From the NCBI RefSeq assembly GCF_001598335.1, contig NZ_BCYT01000002.1:62001-126000 (forward strand): a stretch of DNA of 64,000 bases. The letters are read 5' to 3'. Position 1 is the first letter of the stretch. Every line of letters begins with the position of its first letter. The translations under genes were made by a program, and so were the position numbers. Origin of the DNA: Sphingobium abikonense NBRC 16140. GTDB taxonomy: Bacteria > Pseudomonadota > Alphaproteobacteria > Sphingomonadales > Sphingomonadaceae. Under the pieces are notes generated by a model. The model was given only the letters and a program-made list of their open reading frames with translations. It had not been told where the DNA came from and searched no databases. Below, one piece after another: positions 1-9,027 of the stretch.

Positions 1-90
1 CTGTGGTGGGCGCGCCTTGGTTGCTGCCTGCCCGGGATTCGCCATCAGGACCAGCGTCATGACCCCCAGCATTTTGTATCCGCGTGTCAT
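1..90 (-). CDS. Start of a secreted protein (partial, function unknown)
   Basis: Reading leftward from an ATG at 90, the frame stays open to the window edge and gives 30 residues that look like a signal peptide: MTRGYK, then a hydrophobic stretch (MLGVMTLVLMA), then a likely cleavage region around GQAAT. The rest of the protein lies outside the window, so no function can be given. It is divergent from the TonB-dependent receptor at 482 and shares the 391-base spacer with it. A second in-frame ATG at 72 could also serve as start. The secreted character is inferred from the N-terminus only. Confidence 0.5.
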   Translation of the reverse strand, partial: MTRGYKMLGVMTLVLMANPGQAATKARPPQ

Positions 91-481
91 GCCACCTGTC
101 TCCCTGTTCGTTCGATGCGGCCTTATCATGCCTTTTGCTGAAAATATGCGTCAAGAGACGGGCCTGTACCGCAGGGACTACACGGCACCAAATTTTCCGA
201 CACTCTTCTGGCTAAGTGATGCACGAAAGCTGCACTGGCATGCTGCGAGATGAAATTTAATTGCAACAAGATCGTAAAACTGCCGCTCCCCGCCCTTGTT
301 GCAATTATGATACAGCCCTCGTCAAAAGCGGCGCTGGACCTTTTCCCATGCTTTACAGCGCCCTGAAGCCCGCGCAGGTTCCACCAATCCATATGGGGGG
401 ATCGCTGTCGGGCACCATATTCCTCCGTACGGGCTACTAGGTGGCAGATAATCTGCCGACTCCAGAGCAAGGGACTGGACC
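91..481. promoter_or_regulatory. Divergent spacer between the secreted protein and the TonB receptor
   Basis: No convincing gene lies in these 391 bases; frames that cross it have no signal, start site or family resemblance. It is visibly richer in A and T around 180-310 than the flanking genes. It carries a perfect 13-bp inverted repeat (separate entry) and a TATGAT-like hexamer at 306-311 at the edge of the right arm. Both divergent promoters presumably lie here. The receptor start has an AGGGA Shine-Dalgarno-like stretch near 469-474. Confidence 0.45.
258..307. repeat. Perfect 13-bp inverted repeat upstream of the TonB receptor
   Basis: Left arm TAATTGCAACAAG at 258-270 and right arm CTTGTTGCAATTA at 295-307 match perfectly, separated by 24 bases of GC-rich sequence. 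No run of T follows either arm, so a terminator is unlikely. A paired operator or an mRNA structure in the receptor leader are both possible. The right arm overlaps a possible -10 (TATGAT, 306-311). Confidence 0.6.
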
Positions 482-3400
482 GTGAAGACATTTTCGAAAA
501 GGGCACTGCTGCGTGCCAGCGCCGCTCCGGCGATCCTGAGCGCGTCGCTGATCGCCAGCGCCGCCATCGCGCAGGACGCGCCCCAGGCAGCCGAAGCGCC
601 CGCTGCTGGCGACACCATCGTCGTTACGGGCTCGCTGATCCGTAACCCCAATCTTCAGTCGAACCCGGTGCTGACCACCACCGCCGACACGATCGAGCTG
701 AAGCAGAACAACACCGCAGAAGACATTCTGCGTGAAATCCCCGGTATCGTGCCGAGCATCGGTTCGGCGGTGAACAACGGCAATGGCGGCGCTTCGTTCG
801 TCAACCTGCGTGGCCTGGGTTCGAACCGCAACCTCGTGCTGATCGACGGCGACCGTCTGGTTCCTGCCGAACTGAACGGCCGTTTCGACCTTAACAACGT
901 GCCCGTCGCTCTTGTCGAGCGCGTCGACGTTCTGACCGGCGGTGCATCGACCACCTATGGCGCGGACGCGATCTCGGGTGTCGTCAACTTCGTTACCAAG
1001 TCCGACTTCTCGGGCCTGGAAGCGAATATTTCGAACCAGATCACCGAAGAAGGCGACGGTAACTATTTCCGCGCCGACCTGACCATGGGCGCCAATTTCG
1101 ACGACGGTCGCGGCAATGTCGTGTTCGCTGTCGGCTACCAGCAGTCGGACCCGGTCTACCAGGGCGGTCGCGACTTCTCGTTCGACAATATCGATTCCTA
1201 TAGCGGTGTTGCCGGCGGTTCGGGCACGTCGACGCCTTCGCGTTTCACCAATGTGAACGTCACGGGCACCGACAATGGCAACGGTACGCGTCAGATTACC
1301 GCTGACGGCACCGCGTTCCGCCCGACCAGCGCGTTCGACCCCTTCAACTTCAACCCGTACAACATCTTCCAGACGCCGTTCGAACGTTTCAACATGTTCG
1401 GCGCCGCCAAGTATGAAGTCAGCGACGCGGTTGAGGTCTATTCGCGCGGTATCTTCTCGAAGAACACCGTCAATACGATCATCGCGCCGTCGGGTTCGTT
1501 CGGCATCGCGGTCGATGTTCCGCTCAGCAATCCGTATTTGACGGCTGCCCAGCGCAACGCCTTCTGCGCCCGTGACACCAACCCTGCGGCCGGCATCTAC
1601 ACGCCGCTGTTCACGCAAGCCCAGTGCGACGCTGCAGCGCTCGCGACGGATCCCAACGATCCCAATTACCAGACCGTATCGACCGCCTTCTCGCGTCGCG
1701 CCGTCGAACTCGGGCCGCGTGTTTCGGACTTCACGACGACCTTCTTCGATTACAAGATCGGGGCGCGTGGTGGCATCACCGACACGATCAACTGGGACGT
1801 TTCCGGCGCATATGGCGAATCGGAGAACATCCAGACCCAGCAGGGCTACTGGCTCAACAGCCGCGTCCGTCAGGCGCTGCTCGCGACCAACACCGAAACC
1901 TGCCTGGATGATAGCGGTGGCTGCGTTCCCTTGAACGCATTTGGCGGCAATGGTTCGATCACGGACGCGATGAATTCGTTCCTGACGGCCAACAGCCAGA
2001 TTGTCACCAAGACCTCGCTCGCGCAGGTCAAGGGCCTGATCAACGGTGACTTCGGTTGGACCGTTCCTTGGGCGACCGACGCAGTTGCTTTCGCGCTGGG
2101 TGGCGAATATCGCAAATATACCGCCTCGCAGGAATCGGACCTTCTCTCGCAGTCGGGTGACCTCGGCGGCGCGGGTGGTGCGGCGCCGAACATCACCGGC
2201 GGCTACGACGTCTACGAAGCCTATGGCGAACTCGTTCTGCCGATCGTCCAGGATCGTCCCTTCTTCGAGGAACTGGTCGTTCAGGGCGGCGTGCGTTATT
2301 CCAAGTACAGCATCGATGCCGCTGGTTCGCCGGGCTACGAAACCTGGACGTGGAATGCTGGCGGTACCTGGAGCCCGGTTCGCGCTCTGAAAATCCGCGG
2401 CAACTACGCCCGCGCCGTCCGCGCACCGAACATCGCCGAGCTGTTCGCGCCCAACAATACGGGCCTGACCAACCTGGCGGTCGATCCTTGCGCTGGCGAC
2501 GCGCCGCTCAACAACGCCAATCTGGCTGCGGTCTGCACCGCGCAGGGTGGCGGAGCGTTCCTGGGCCTGATCGAAAACGATCCGGCTGGCCAGGTCAATG
2601 CGACCTCGGGCGGCAACCTGGCGCTGAGCCCAGAAAAGTCGAACAGCTGGAAAATCGGCGCTGTGTTCCAGCCTGACTTCCTGCCCGGCTTCTCCGCGAC
2701 GGTAGATTACTACAACATCAAGGTCACCGGCGCGATCACTACGCCGACTCCGGGCGATGCGATCAGTGCTTGCTTCGACAATCTGTCGGCATCGAGCGCG
2801 ACGAGCGACGCCTGCACCAGCATCCAGCGTAACCCGGCGACGGGTAACCTGTTCGGTGAATCGACCACCACTCCGGGTCTGTTCCTGGGTCTGTCGAACC
2901 TCGGCACGCTCAAGACGGATGGCGTCGATTTCTCGGTCAACTATGGTCGCGACGTTGGCTTTGCCAAGCTGTCGCTCAGCCTGACCGGCAACTGGACGGG
3001 TAGCTCGAAGTTCCAGGCATCGCCGACTTCGCTGAACCGCGAATGCACCGGCTATTACTCGGTCAACTGCGCCTCCATTCAGCCTGAATGGCAGTTCTCG
3101 CAGCGCACCACGCTGAGCTTCGAAACTTTCGATATCTCGCTGCTGTGGCGCTATATCGACGCGGTCAGCTATGAACCCGCCGCCTATGACGACGATCTGG
3201 CTGCGGCGATTGGCTTTGGCTGTGCTGACCCCGAGGGTGCGGATCCGGACGGCTGCGTCGTCGATCCGGAATTCCGGAAGATTCCGGCCGAACATTATTT
3301 CGACCTGACCGGCCGCTTCCATGTCTCGGACAACATCACGTTGACCCTGACGGCGCAGAACATGTTCAACAACAAGCCCAAGGTTGTGGGCTCGACACTG

Positions 3401-3493
3401 GGTTCGACCGCATATAACAGCGGTAACGTCTATCCGTCGACCTATGACGCGCTGGGTCGTCGTTATGCCGCCGCAGTGAAGTTCCGCTTCTGA
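482..3493 (+). CDS. TonB-dependent outer-membrane receptor
   Basis: A 1003-residue receptor starting at GTG 482 with an AGGGA ribosome site seven bases upstream. Residues 1-30 form a signal peptide (cleavage near AIA/Q). The VVTG motif that opens many sphingomonad plug domains is at 47-50, the plug runs to about 170 (LRGLGSNRNLVLIDG, then VERVDVLTGGASTTYGADA), and the remainder is a beta-barrel ending in a terminal phenylalanine (KFRF), as outer-membrane proteins do. It would import an unknown ligand using the TonB/ExbBD system. At least six cysteine pairs separated by about 5-18 residues lie in the barrel half, probably disulfides in surface loops. A strong terminator follows. The next genes are a divergent sulfotransferase-like and hydroxylase-like pair, so the ligand may be a modified peptide or small molecule rather than a pectin sugar; this is inference. 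Confidence 0.93.
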   Translation: MKTFSKRALLRASAAPAILSASLIASAAIAQDAPQAAEAPAAGDTIVVTGSLIRNPNLQSNPVLTTTADTIELKQNNTAEDILREIPGIVPSIGSAVNNGNGGASFVNLRGLGSNRNLVLIDGDRLVPAELNGRFDLNNVPVALVERVDVLTGGASTTYGADAISGVVNFVTKSDFSGLEANISNQITEEGDGNYFRADLTMGANFDDGRGNVVFAVGYQQSDPVYQGGRDFSFDNIDSYSGVAGGSGTSTPSRFTNVNVTGTDNGNGTRQITADGTAFRPTSAFDPFNFNPYNIFQTPFERFNMFGAAKYEVSDAVEVYSRGIFSKNTVNTIIAPSGSFGIAVDVPLSNPYLTAAQRNAFCARDTNPAAGIYTPLFTQAQCDAAALATDPNDPNYQTVSTAFSRRAVELGPRVSDFTTTFFDYKIGARGGITDTINWDVSGAYGESENIQTQQGYWLNSRVRQALLATNTETCLDDSGGCVPLNAFGGNGSITDAMNSFLTANSQIVTKTSLAQVKGLINGDFGWTVPWATDAVAFALGGEYRKYTASQESDLLSQSGDLGGAGGAAPNITGGYDVYEAYGELVLPIVQDRPFFEELVVQGGVRYSKYSIDAAGSPGYETWTWNAGGTWSPVRALKIRGNYARAVRAPNIAELFAPNNTGLTNLAVDPCAGDAPLNNANLAAVCTAQGGGAFLGLIENDPAGQVNATSGGNLALSPEKSNSWKIGAVFQPDFLPGFSATVDYYNIKVTGAITTPTPGDAISACFDNLSASSATSDACTSIQRNPATGNLFGESTTTPGLFLGLSNLGTLKTDGVDFSVNYGRDVGFAKLSLSLTGNWTGSSKFQASPTSLNRECTGYYSVNCASIQPEWQFSQRTTLSFETFDISLLWRYIDAVSYEPAAYDDDLAAAIGFGCADPEGADPDGCVVDPEFRKIPAEHYFDLTGRFHVSDNITLTLTAQNMFNNKPKVVGSTLGSTAYNSGNVYPSTYDALGRRYAAAVKFRF

Positions 3494-3515
3494 TCGGCGC
3501 ATAAATGAGACAGAA

Positions 3516-3550
3516 AGGGGGGCCGGTGGAAACGCCGGCCCCCTTTTTTT
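3516..3550 (+). terminator. Rho-independent terminator of the TonB receptor gene
   Basis: A GC-rich stem (GGGGGCCGG against CCGGCCCCC, about 3517-3543) with a short TGGAAACG-like loop is followed by seven T at 3544-3550, 23 bases after the receptor stop codon. Confidence 0.9.
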
Positions 3551-3592
3551 ATTGATTATTGGGTCTGTCCGCTCAATGGGCGGTGCGGGCAA

Positions 3593-4624
3593 TTACCCGA
3601 TCAGTGGTTGGGGCAGGGCCAAAGGAATGCCGGCACCATCCGCGACACGACTTGCCCAGACGGCAACCTTTTCCAGTTCCTCCGCATGTAATGCGATGCC
3701 TGACTTGGCATCGGCAGCACGCTTGCCAGGGGCGAATGCATCCCCGCTTTTGGCGTCGCGCGCGAAAACCGGGCCATCGACAATGGCGGTGATCGCCGAA
3801 TGATCAAGATCAAGGCAAAAAAGCTGTCCGAGCGCCGCCAGCGCATCATGGGGGCGCGCCAGGAAACTGTCGCTGTCGATCGTCGCCACACGCTGTTTCA
3901 GCGTGGCCGTGAGGTGCTGAAATTGCTGCTGCTGCGCCAGCCATCCGGCGGCCGCGACTTGCAAGTCGGTGAGCCTCAGATATTCGTCCGGCGCGATTCC
4001 GAGCGATCCCAGCATGCCTTCCCTGATCAGTTTGTCGAACAGGTCACGCACCCATAGCCGGCCCCACATGCCCTTGCGGGCGATTGAGGCGAGATAGGCG
4101 TCGAGGGGCGCATGAAGCAGCAGCGCCCGGGCGTCCGGCCGCATCGCCATGATCGCAGGGATTAGCGGGTTCACAATGTTCGAAGGTTTGACGATCGTCG
4201 CTTCGGCCGCAGAAAAGGGCCGCGCAAGCACGCGCAGTCCGTCATCGATCACTCGAGCGACTTGTGCACCCCTTCCGCCACGATGCCGCCATCCGACCAA
4301 GTCGTTCAGCAACACAGGTTCCTTCAATGCCGTTGCCGTACCGGGAATGTCGAGGGCAGCGGCGAGGAGGGTTGAGCAGCAGTAGGCTGAGTGAAAGATG
4401 AAATGGATTGGCGCGGCGGGCGGCGCATGCTCGATCGCATCGGTCCGGCGCACGATCAACGGACGGTCGCTTCCCAGATATTCATCCGTCAGAAATGGGA
4501 TTTCGGCACGGCGGGCGCGGGAAACCTTGCGCAGATGAAAGGCATCATGCCCCGGATCATAGCGGTGAGCGAGCCATTGCGGATCATGCATGATGGTCTG
4601 GAATGAAGGCGCCTGTGTCATCAT
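3593..4624 (-). CDS. Sulfotransferase-like P-loop protein
   Basis: About 343 residues, starting at the ATG pair 4624/4621. The open frame continues upstream but crosses the divergent gene, so the later start is preferred. Residues 73-90 contain FIFHSAYCCSTLL, which resembles the 5'-phosphosulfate loop of PAPS-dependent sulfotransferases (normally P..(K/R)SG(T/S)(T/S).L), here with His before the Ser. A later LLLHAPLDAYLASIARKG stretch has the spacing of the 3'-phosphate binding region. Family membership is therefore likely but distant, and the first lysine/arginine of the loop is not in its usual place. No signal peptide, so cytoplasmic. It is divergent from a TPR/hydroxylase gene by 108 bases and convergent with the receptor. 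Substrate unknown. Confidence 0.7.
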   Translation of the reverse strand: MMTQAPSFQTIMHDPQWLAHRYDPGHDAFHLRKVSRARRAEIPFLTDEYLGSDRPLIVRRTDAIEHAPPAAPIHFIFHSAYCCSTLLAAALDIPGTATALKEPVLLNDLVGWRHRGGRGAQVARVIDDGLRVLARPFSAAEATIVKPSNIVNPLIPAIMAMRPDARALLLHAPLDAYLASIARKGMWGRLWVRDLFDKLIREGMLGSLGIAPDEYLRLTDLQVAAAGWLAQQQQFQHLTATLKQRVATIDSDSFLARPHDALAALGQLFCLDLDHSAITAIVDGPVFARDAKSGDAFAPGKRAADAKSGIALHAEELEKVAVWASRVADGAGIPLALPQPLIG

Positions 4625-4732
4625 GAACGCTTGGCATGCGTGGGGGGAGGGAGCAAGGGGCCGCCGGATCAGAGCGGTTGCGTCCGTTTTTCCATCTGTT
4701 ACTCCTATCGCAAAGAAGCTGGGGGGCTTTTG

Positions 4733-6007
4733 ATGAAGGAACGTGAGGCGCTTTTGCAGCGCGCGGTTGAAGCGCGTAGAATGGGGAGAACGGCAGAGGC
4801 GGTAGCGGCACTGCGTGCGGTGCTGGATATCACGCCGAATGATCCTGTGGCGCATAATATGCTGGGCTTGATCGCACTGGAGAGGGAGGATTTTCCGCAG
4901 GCCCGTGCCCATTTTGCGAAAGCGGCGGACGCTGATCCTGCAGAAGCGGCTCTATGGATGAACCTCGCGTCGGCCGAACGCGGGACAGGGCATGCCGAGG
5001 GGGAGCGGATCGCGCTGCGACGGGCGATCGATATCGATCAGCGCAATCTGATGGCGCAGATTCGCATGGCGCAGTTGCAGCAGCGATTGGGTGAGAGGCA
5101 GGATGCGGCCGACAGTTGGGGAAAGGTGCTCGCCTTGTCCGCGGCGATGGGCGATGTTCCCCCGGCCTTGTCCGAAACCCTGGATGCGGCCCGCAGCTAT
5201 GTGCGTGCGCAGAAGGCGGACTTTGCAGCCTTTATCGAAGCGCAGGTCGCAGAAGATCTTACCGCTGCATCACTTTTGAGCAAACGGCGGTTTCAGGCCT
5301 GTCTCGATCATGAATTTGGCCGTCGTCCCATCTACCAGAACCATTGTTCCGGGCTCCATTATCCCTTTCTTCCCGCCGATGAGTTTTTCGACCGCAGCCA
5401 TTTTCCCTGGATGGAGAAATTAGAGCAGAGCACGGATGCCATTCGCGCGGAGTTTCTGGCGCTGGTGGAACAGCATGGCGGGGCCGTAAGGCCCTATGTT
5501 CGCCAGGAGGCCGGAACACCGGAAAATAAATGGACCGCGCTTGATGGCTCGCTTGATTGGGGCGCTGTGTTTCTATGGGAATATGGGGTGCGCAACGACG
5601 CCCTCTGCGCCGCTTGCCCTGAAACCGTCGCAGCCTTGGAAGCGCTTCCGCGGGCCGACATCCCGGGAAGGGCGCCATCCGCCTTCTTCTCGTTATTAAA
5701 GCCGCACAGTCACATTCCTGCGCATACCGGTGTCACCAATACGCGCGCCATCATCCACTTGCCGCTTATCGTTCCGCCTGACTGCGCCTTTCGGGTCGGA
5801 GGTGAAACACGAAGCTGGCAGGAGGGCACCGCCTTTGCGTTTGACGACACGATCGACCATGAGGCCTGGAACAAGAGCGATCATCTTCGAGTGGTTCTGA
5901 TCTTCGACGTGTGGAACCCGCATTTGTCACTTGAAGAGCAGATGCTATTAAAGCAATTCTATGCAACAGCCGACGCCAGCAGGGACAAGAACCGGGCCAG
6001 CGTCTGA
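4733..6007 (+). CDS. TPR protein with aspartyl/asparaginyl beta-hydroxylase-like domain
   Basis: A 424-residue protein from ATG 4733, preceded by a G-rich ribosome site (CTGGGGGG); longer reading to 4631 would run into the divergent start region. Residues 1-135 are TPR-like helical repeats (A-LRAVLDITPNDPVAHNMLG and similar spacing). Residues about 230-400 match the aspartyl/asparaginyl beta-hydroxylase family of Fe(II)/2-oxoglutarate enzymes: KPHSHIPAHTG with likely metal ligand H331, N336/R338 in the following TNTR, second His H376 in DDTIDHEAWN, and R386 as candidate 2-oxoglutarate anchor. Such enzymes hydroxylate Asp or Asn side chains, or free amino acids. The TPR part probably binds a protein or peptide partner. 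Genomic pairing with a sulfotransferase-like gene and a receptor suggests a joint task; the substrate cannot be read from sequence. Confidence 0.85.
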   Translation: MKEREALLQRAVEARRMGRTAEAVAALRAVLDITPNDPVAHNMLGLIALEREDFPQARAHFAKAADADPAEAALWMNLASAERGTGHAEGERIALRRAIDIDQRNLMAQIRMAQLQQRLGERQDAADSWGKVLALSAAMGDVPPALSETLDAARSYVRAQKADFAAFIEAQVAEDLTAASLLSKRRFQACLDHEFGRRPIYQNHCSGLHYPFLPADEFFDRSHFPWMEKLEQSTDAIRAEFLALVEQHGGAVRPYVRQEAGTPENKWTALDGSLDWGAVFLWEYGVRNDALCAACPETVAALEALPRADIPGRAPSAFFSLLKPHSHIPAHTGVTNTRAIIHLPLIVPPDCAFRVGGETRSWQEGTAFAFDDTIDHEAWNKSDHLRVVLIFDVWNPHLSLEEQMLLKQFYATADASRDKNRASV

Positions 6008-6062
6008 TCGGCGGCGAACGGATTTATGTCGAACCGCGCCGCCCCATCCAGGGAGATGATTA

Positions 6063-6335
6063 GTGTCTGTTGTGAAAACTGCGATCGCTTCGGGATTTCT
6101 TGCCCTGACCCTCGCACTTCCTGCGTCGCCAGCTATGGCCGAAGACAAGCCCAAGCTCGATCGCAATGATCCTAACGCTGTCCGCTGCAAGCGTTTGAGC
6201 GTGACCGGTTCGCTGGTCAGCAGCAAACGCATTTGCAAGACAAACGCGGAATGGCAGTCAATCGGCGACCAGCAAAATCGTGATGCCGATGACCTGATTA
6301 CCCGCAGCCGCGCGGGCATGAACCCGAGCGGCTGA
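6063..6335 (+). CDS. Small secreted protein with a conserved cysteine pair
   Basis: Ninety residues from GTG 6063, with AGGGAG placed nine bases before it. Residues 1-26 are a clear signal peptide (ASPAMA/ED). The mature part carries C42 and C58 in the frame RCKRLSVTGS-LVSSKRICKTNAEW, a pattern I recognise from many short periplasmic proteins of alphaproteobacteria and xanthomonads that have no assigned function; the two cysteines are likely joined. It lies 55 bases after the hydroxylase-like gene on the same strand, so may be co-transcribed, but such proteins occur in many contexts. Confidence 0.75.
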   Translation: MSVVKTAIASGFLALTLALPASPAMAEDKPKLDRNDPNAVRCKRLSVTGSLVSSKRICKTNAEWQSIGDQQNRDADDLITRSRAGMNPSG

Positions 6336-6372
6336 GGAAGAGGCAGCGGCGCCCAGAAGCGCCGCTTGCATC

Positions 6373-8952
6373 TTATGCCAGCGCCAACGCCAACCCCCCG
6401 TCGCCTTCATCGACGCGCACGGTGGATCCGTCTGGCACGTCTCCGCGCAGGATCATGTCGGCAAGGGGGTCCTGCAAATAACGCTGGACCGCCCTTTTCA
6501 GCGGGCGCGCGCCATAGACCGGGTCATAGCCCACGCGGCCCAGCCAGGCCCGCGCGCCGTCGGTCAGGTCGAGCGTGATCTTGCGGTCCTTGAGCAGCTT
6601 GCCGATGCGGGCGACCTGGATGTCGACGATCGGCGCCATATGGGCGGCGCCCAGCCGGTGGAACAGGATGATTTCGTCCAGCCGGTTCAGGAATTCGGGG
6701 CGGAAATGGGCGCGCACGACGTCCATCACCTGATCCTCGACCTTTTCGACCGGGTCGTCATCGCCAAGAGCGGCAATATATTGGCTGCCAAGGTTCGACG
6801 TCAGCACGATGATCGTGTTGGTGAAGTCGACGGTTCGGCCCTGCCCATCGGTCAGGCGGCCGTCATCCAGCACCTGGAGCAGGATGTTGAACACATCGCC
6901 ATGCGCTTTCTCAACCTCGTCGAACAGGACGACCTGATAGGGGCGGCGGCGGACGGCTTCGGTCAGCACGCCGCCTTCCTCATAGCCGACATAGCCCGGA
7001 GGCGCGCCGATCAGGCGGGCGACGCTGTGCTTTTCCATGAACTCGCTCATGTCGATGCGCACCATCGCGCTGTCATCGTCGAACAGGAAGCCAGCGAGCG
7101 CCTTGGTCAGTTCGGTCTTGCCGACGCCCGTAGGGCCAAGGAACAGGAAGGAACCGAGCGGACGATTGGGGTCCTGTAGCCCGGCGCGGCTGCGGCGCAC
7201 GGCCGTCGACACGGCTCTCACCGCGTCGGCCTGCCCGATGACGCGCTTGGCCAGTTCCGCCTCCATCGCCAGCAGCTTCTCGCGCTCGCCCTCCAGCATG
7301 CGGTCGACCGGGATGCCGGTCCAGCGGGATACCACGGCGGCGATGTCCTCGGCTGTCACTTCCTCGCGCAGCATGGCGCCGGCCGAGGCGGACTGTGCTT
7401 CGCTCAACCGCTTTTCGAGGTCGGGGATGGTGCCATATTGCAACTCGCCCGCGCGGGCATATTCACCCGTGCGCTGCGCCTGTTCCAACTGGATGCGCGC
7501 GGCGTCCAGCTGTTCCTTGAGCTTGGCCTCGCCCGCAATCTTGTCCTTTTCCGCCTGCCAGCGCGTTGTCAGTTCAGCGGACTGTTGCTCCAGATTGGCA
7601 AGGTCGCCCTCCAGTGCGGCGAGCCGGTCGCGGGATGGTTGGTCGGTTTCCTTGCGCAGCGCCTCCCGCTCAATCTGCAACTGCATGATACGGCGGTCGA
7701 GATTTTCGATTTCCTCCGGTTTGCTCTCCACCTCCATGCGGATGCGGGACGCGGCCTCGTCCATCAGATCGATCGCCTTGTCGGGCAGGAAGCGATCGGT
7801 GATGTAGCGGTTGGACAGCGTCGCGGCGGACACGATCGCGCCGTCCGCGATGCGGACGCCGTGATGCGTTTCATATTTGTCCTTGATGCCGCGCAGGATG
7901 GAGATGGTGTCCTCCACCGTCGGTTCGCCGACGAAGACGGGCTGGAACCTCCGCTGGAGCGCAGGGTCTTTCTCGACATATTTGCGATATTCGTCGAGCG
8001 TCGTCGCGCCGATGCAGTGGAGTTCGCCGCGTGCGAGGGCGGGTTTCAGCAGGTTGCCTGCATCCATTGCGCCTTCGGATTTGCCTGCGCCGATCAGAGT
8101 ATGCATCTCGTCAATGAAAAGGACGATCTGGCCCTCGGCCGCCTTCACCTCGTCGAGCACGCCCTTCAGCCGCTCCTCGAACTCGCCACGATATTTTGCC
8201 CCCGCGATCAGCGAGCCCATGTCGAGCGCCATCAGCGTGCGGTCCTTCAGCGTATCGGGCACGTCGCCATTGGCGATGCGCAGCGCCAGACCTTCGGCGA
8301 TGGCAGTCTTGCCAACGCCAGGGTCGCCAATCAGGACGGGATTGTTCTTGGTCCGGCGAGCAAGGATCTGGATGGTGCGGCGGATTTCCTCGTCGCGGCC
8401 GATGACGGGATCCAGCTTGCCGTCACGCGCCGCCTCCGTAAGGTCGCGAGCGAATTTCTTGAGCGCGTCATAGCGATCCTCCGCGCCTGCCGTGTCGGCG
8501 GTGCGGCCTTGTCGCAACTGGTTGATCGCGGCGTTGAGCGCGTCGGCCTTGACCCCGGCGGCGGCCAGCGCCTTGCCCGCCGTCGTCGTGGTGGCGAGGG
8601 TGAGCGCGAGCAACAGCCGTTCGACGGTGACGAAACTGTCGCCCGCCTTTTGCGCCACTTGCTCGGCGCTGTCGAGCACGCGCACCGCATCATTGTCGAG
8701 GCCGGGCGTCTGCTGCGCGCCGCTGCCCGACACGGCGGGCACCTTGGCGAGCGCGGCATCGGTGTCGCGCAGCGCGACCTGCGGCGATCCGCCTGCCGCC
8801 TGAATAAGGCCCGACGCCATGCCCTGCTCATCCTCCAGCAGCGCCTTTAGCAGATGTTCCGGGCTGATCCGCTGATGGTTCATGCGGATCGCAACGGTTT
8901 GCGCCGACTGGAGGAAGCCCTTGGCGCGATCAGTGAATTTTTCGAGGTTCAT
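6373..8952 (-). CDS. clpB: ATP-dependent disaggregase ClpB
   Basis: 859 residues from ATG 8952 ([13 protein letters not shown], the family's usual beginning). Double Clp N-terminal repeat 1-150; first AAA+ module with Walker A GDPGVGKT at 209-216 and Walker B VLFIDEMH; coiled-coil middle domain rich in E, Q and R at about 400-520; second AAA+ module with GPTGVGKT near 600 and [11 protein letters not shown]-terminal small domain. ClpB pulls proteins out of aggregates together with DnaK/DnaJ in the cytoplasm. Length and all motifs are normal. It follows the M28 peptidase gene on the same strand after 75 bases, and the gap contains a possible heat-shock promoter. Confidence 0.97.
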   Translation of the reverse strand: MNLEKFTDRAKGFLQSAQTVAIRMNHQRISPEHLLKALLEDEQGMASGLIQAAGGSPQVALRDTDAALAKVPAVSGSGAQQTPGLDNDAVRVLDSAEQVAQKAGDSFVTVERLLLALTLATTTTAGKALAAAGVKADALNAAINQLRQGRTADTAGAEDRYDALKKFARDLTEAARDGKLDPVIGRDEEIRRTIQILARRTKNNPVLIGDPGVGKTAIAEGLALRIANGDVPDTLKDRTLMALDMGSLIAGAKYRGEFEERLKGVLDEVKAAEGQIVLFIDEMHTLIGAGKSEGAMDAGNLLKPALARGELHCIGATTLDEYRKYVEKDPALQRRFQPVFVGEPTVEDTISILRGIKDKYETHHGVRIADGAIVSAATLSNRYITDRFLPDKAIDLMDEAASRIRMEVESKPEEIENLDRRIMQLQIEREALRKETDQPSRDRLAALEGDLANLEQQSAELTTRWQAEKDKIAGEAKLKEQLDAARIQLEQAQRTGEYARAGELQYGTIPDLEKRLSEAQSASAGAMLREEVTAEDIAAVVSRWTGIPVDRMLEGEREKLLAMEAELAKRVIGQADAVRAVSTAVRRSRAGLQDPNRPLGSFLFLGPTGVGKTELTKALAGFLFDDDSAMVRIDMSEFMEKHSVARLIGAPPGYVGYEEGGVLTEAVRRRPYQVVLFDEVEKAHGDVFNILLQVLDDGRLTDGQGRTVDFTNTIIVLTSNLGSQYIAALGDDDPVEKVEDQVMDVVRAHFRPEFLNRLDEIILFHRLGAAHMAPIVDIQVARIGKLLKDRKITLDLTDGARAWLGRVGYDPVYGARPLKRAVQRYLQDPLADMILRGDVPDGSTVRVDEGDGGLALALA

Positions 8953-8980
8953 GACATCCCCATGGAAGTAGATGATGCGG

Positions 8981-9008
8981 ATGTAGTGTTGCTCAAAAAC
9001 CACACAAG
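8981..9008 (-). promoter_or_regulatory. Possible RpoH-type promoter of clpB
   Basis: On the minus strand CTTG (9008-9005) is followed after 18 bases by CTACAT (8986-8981), 28 bases before the clpB start. Alphaproteobacterial sigma-32 promoters have a CTTG -35 with a similar spacer and a C/T/A-rich -10. The -10 match is partial. Confidence 0.3.
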
Positions 9009-9027
9009 GGGCGGGGCGGGATAATCC

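Noticed and set aside
437..3592. Long open frame (over 1000 codons) antisense to the first TonB receptor
   Set aside because: Arginine- and valine-rich with no family resemblance, no ribosome site, and it mirrors a clear receptor; typical of GC-rich codon bias.
7438..8850. 470-codon frame antisense to clpB
   Set aside because: Matches nothing and contains no ribosome site; clpB motifs on the other strand are intact.
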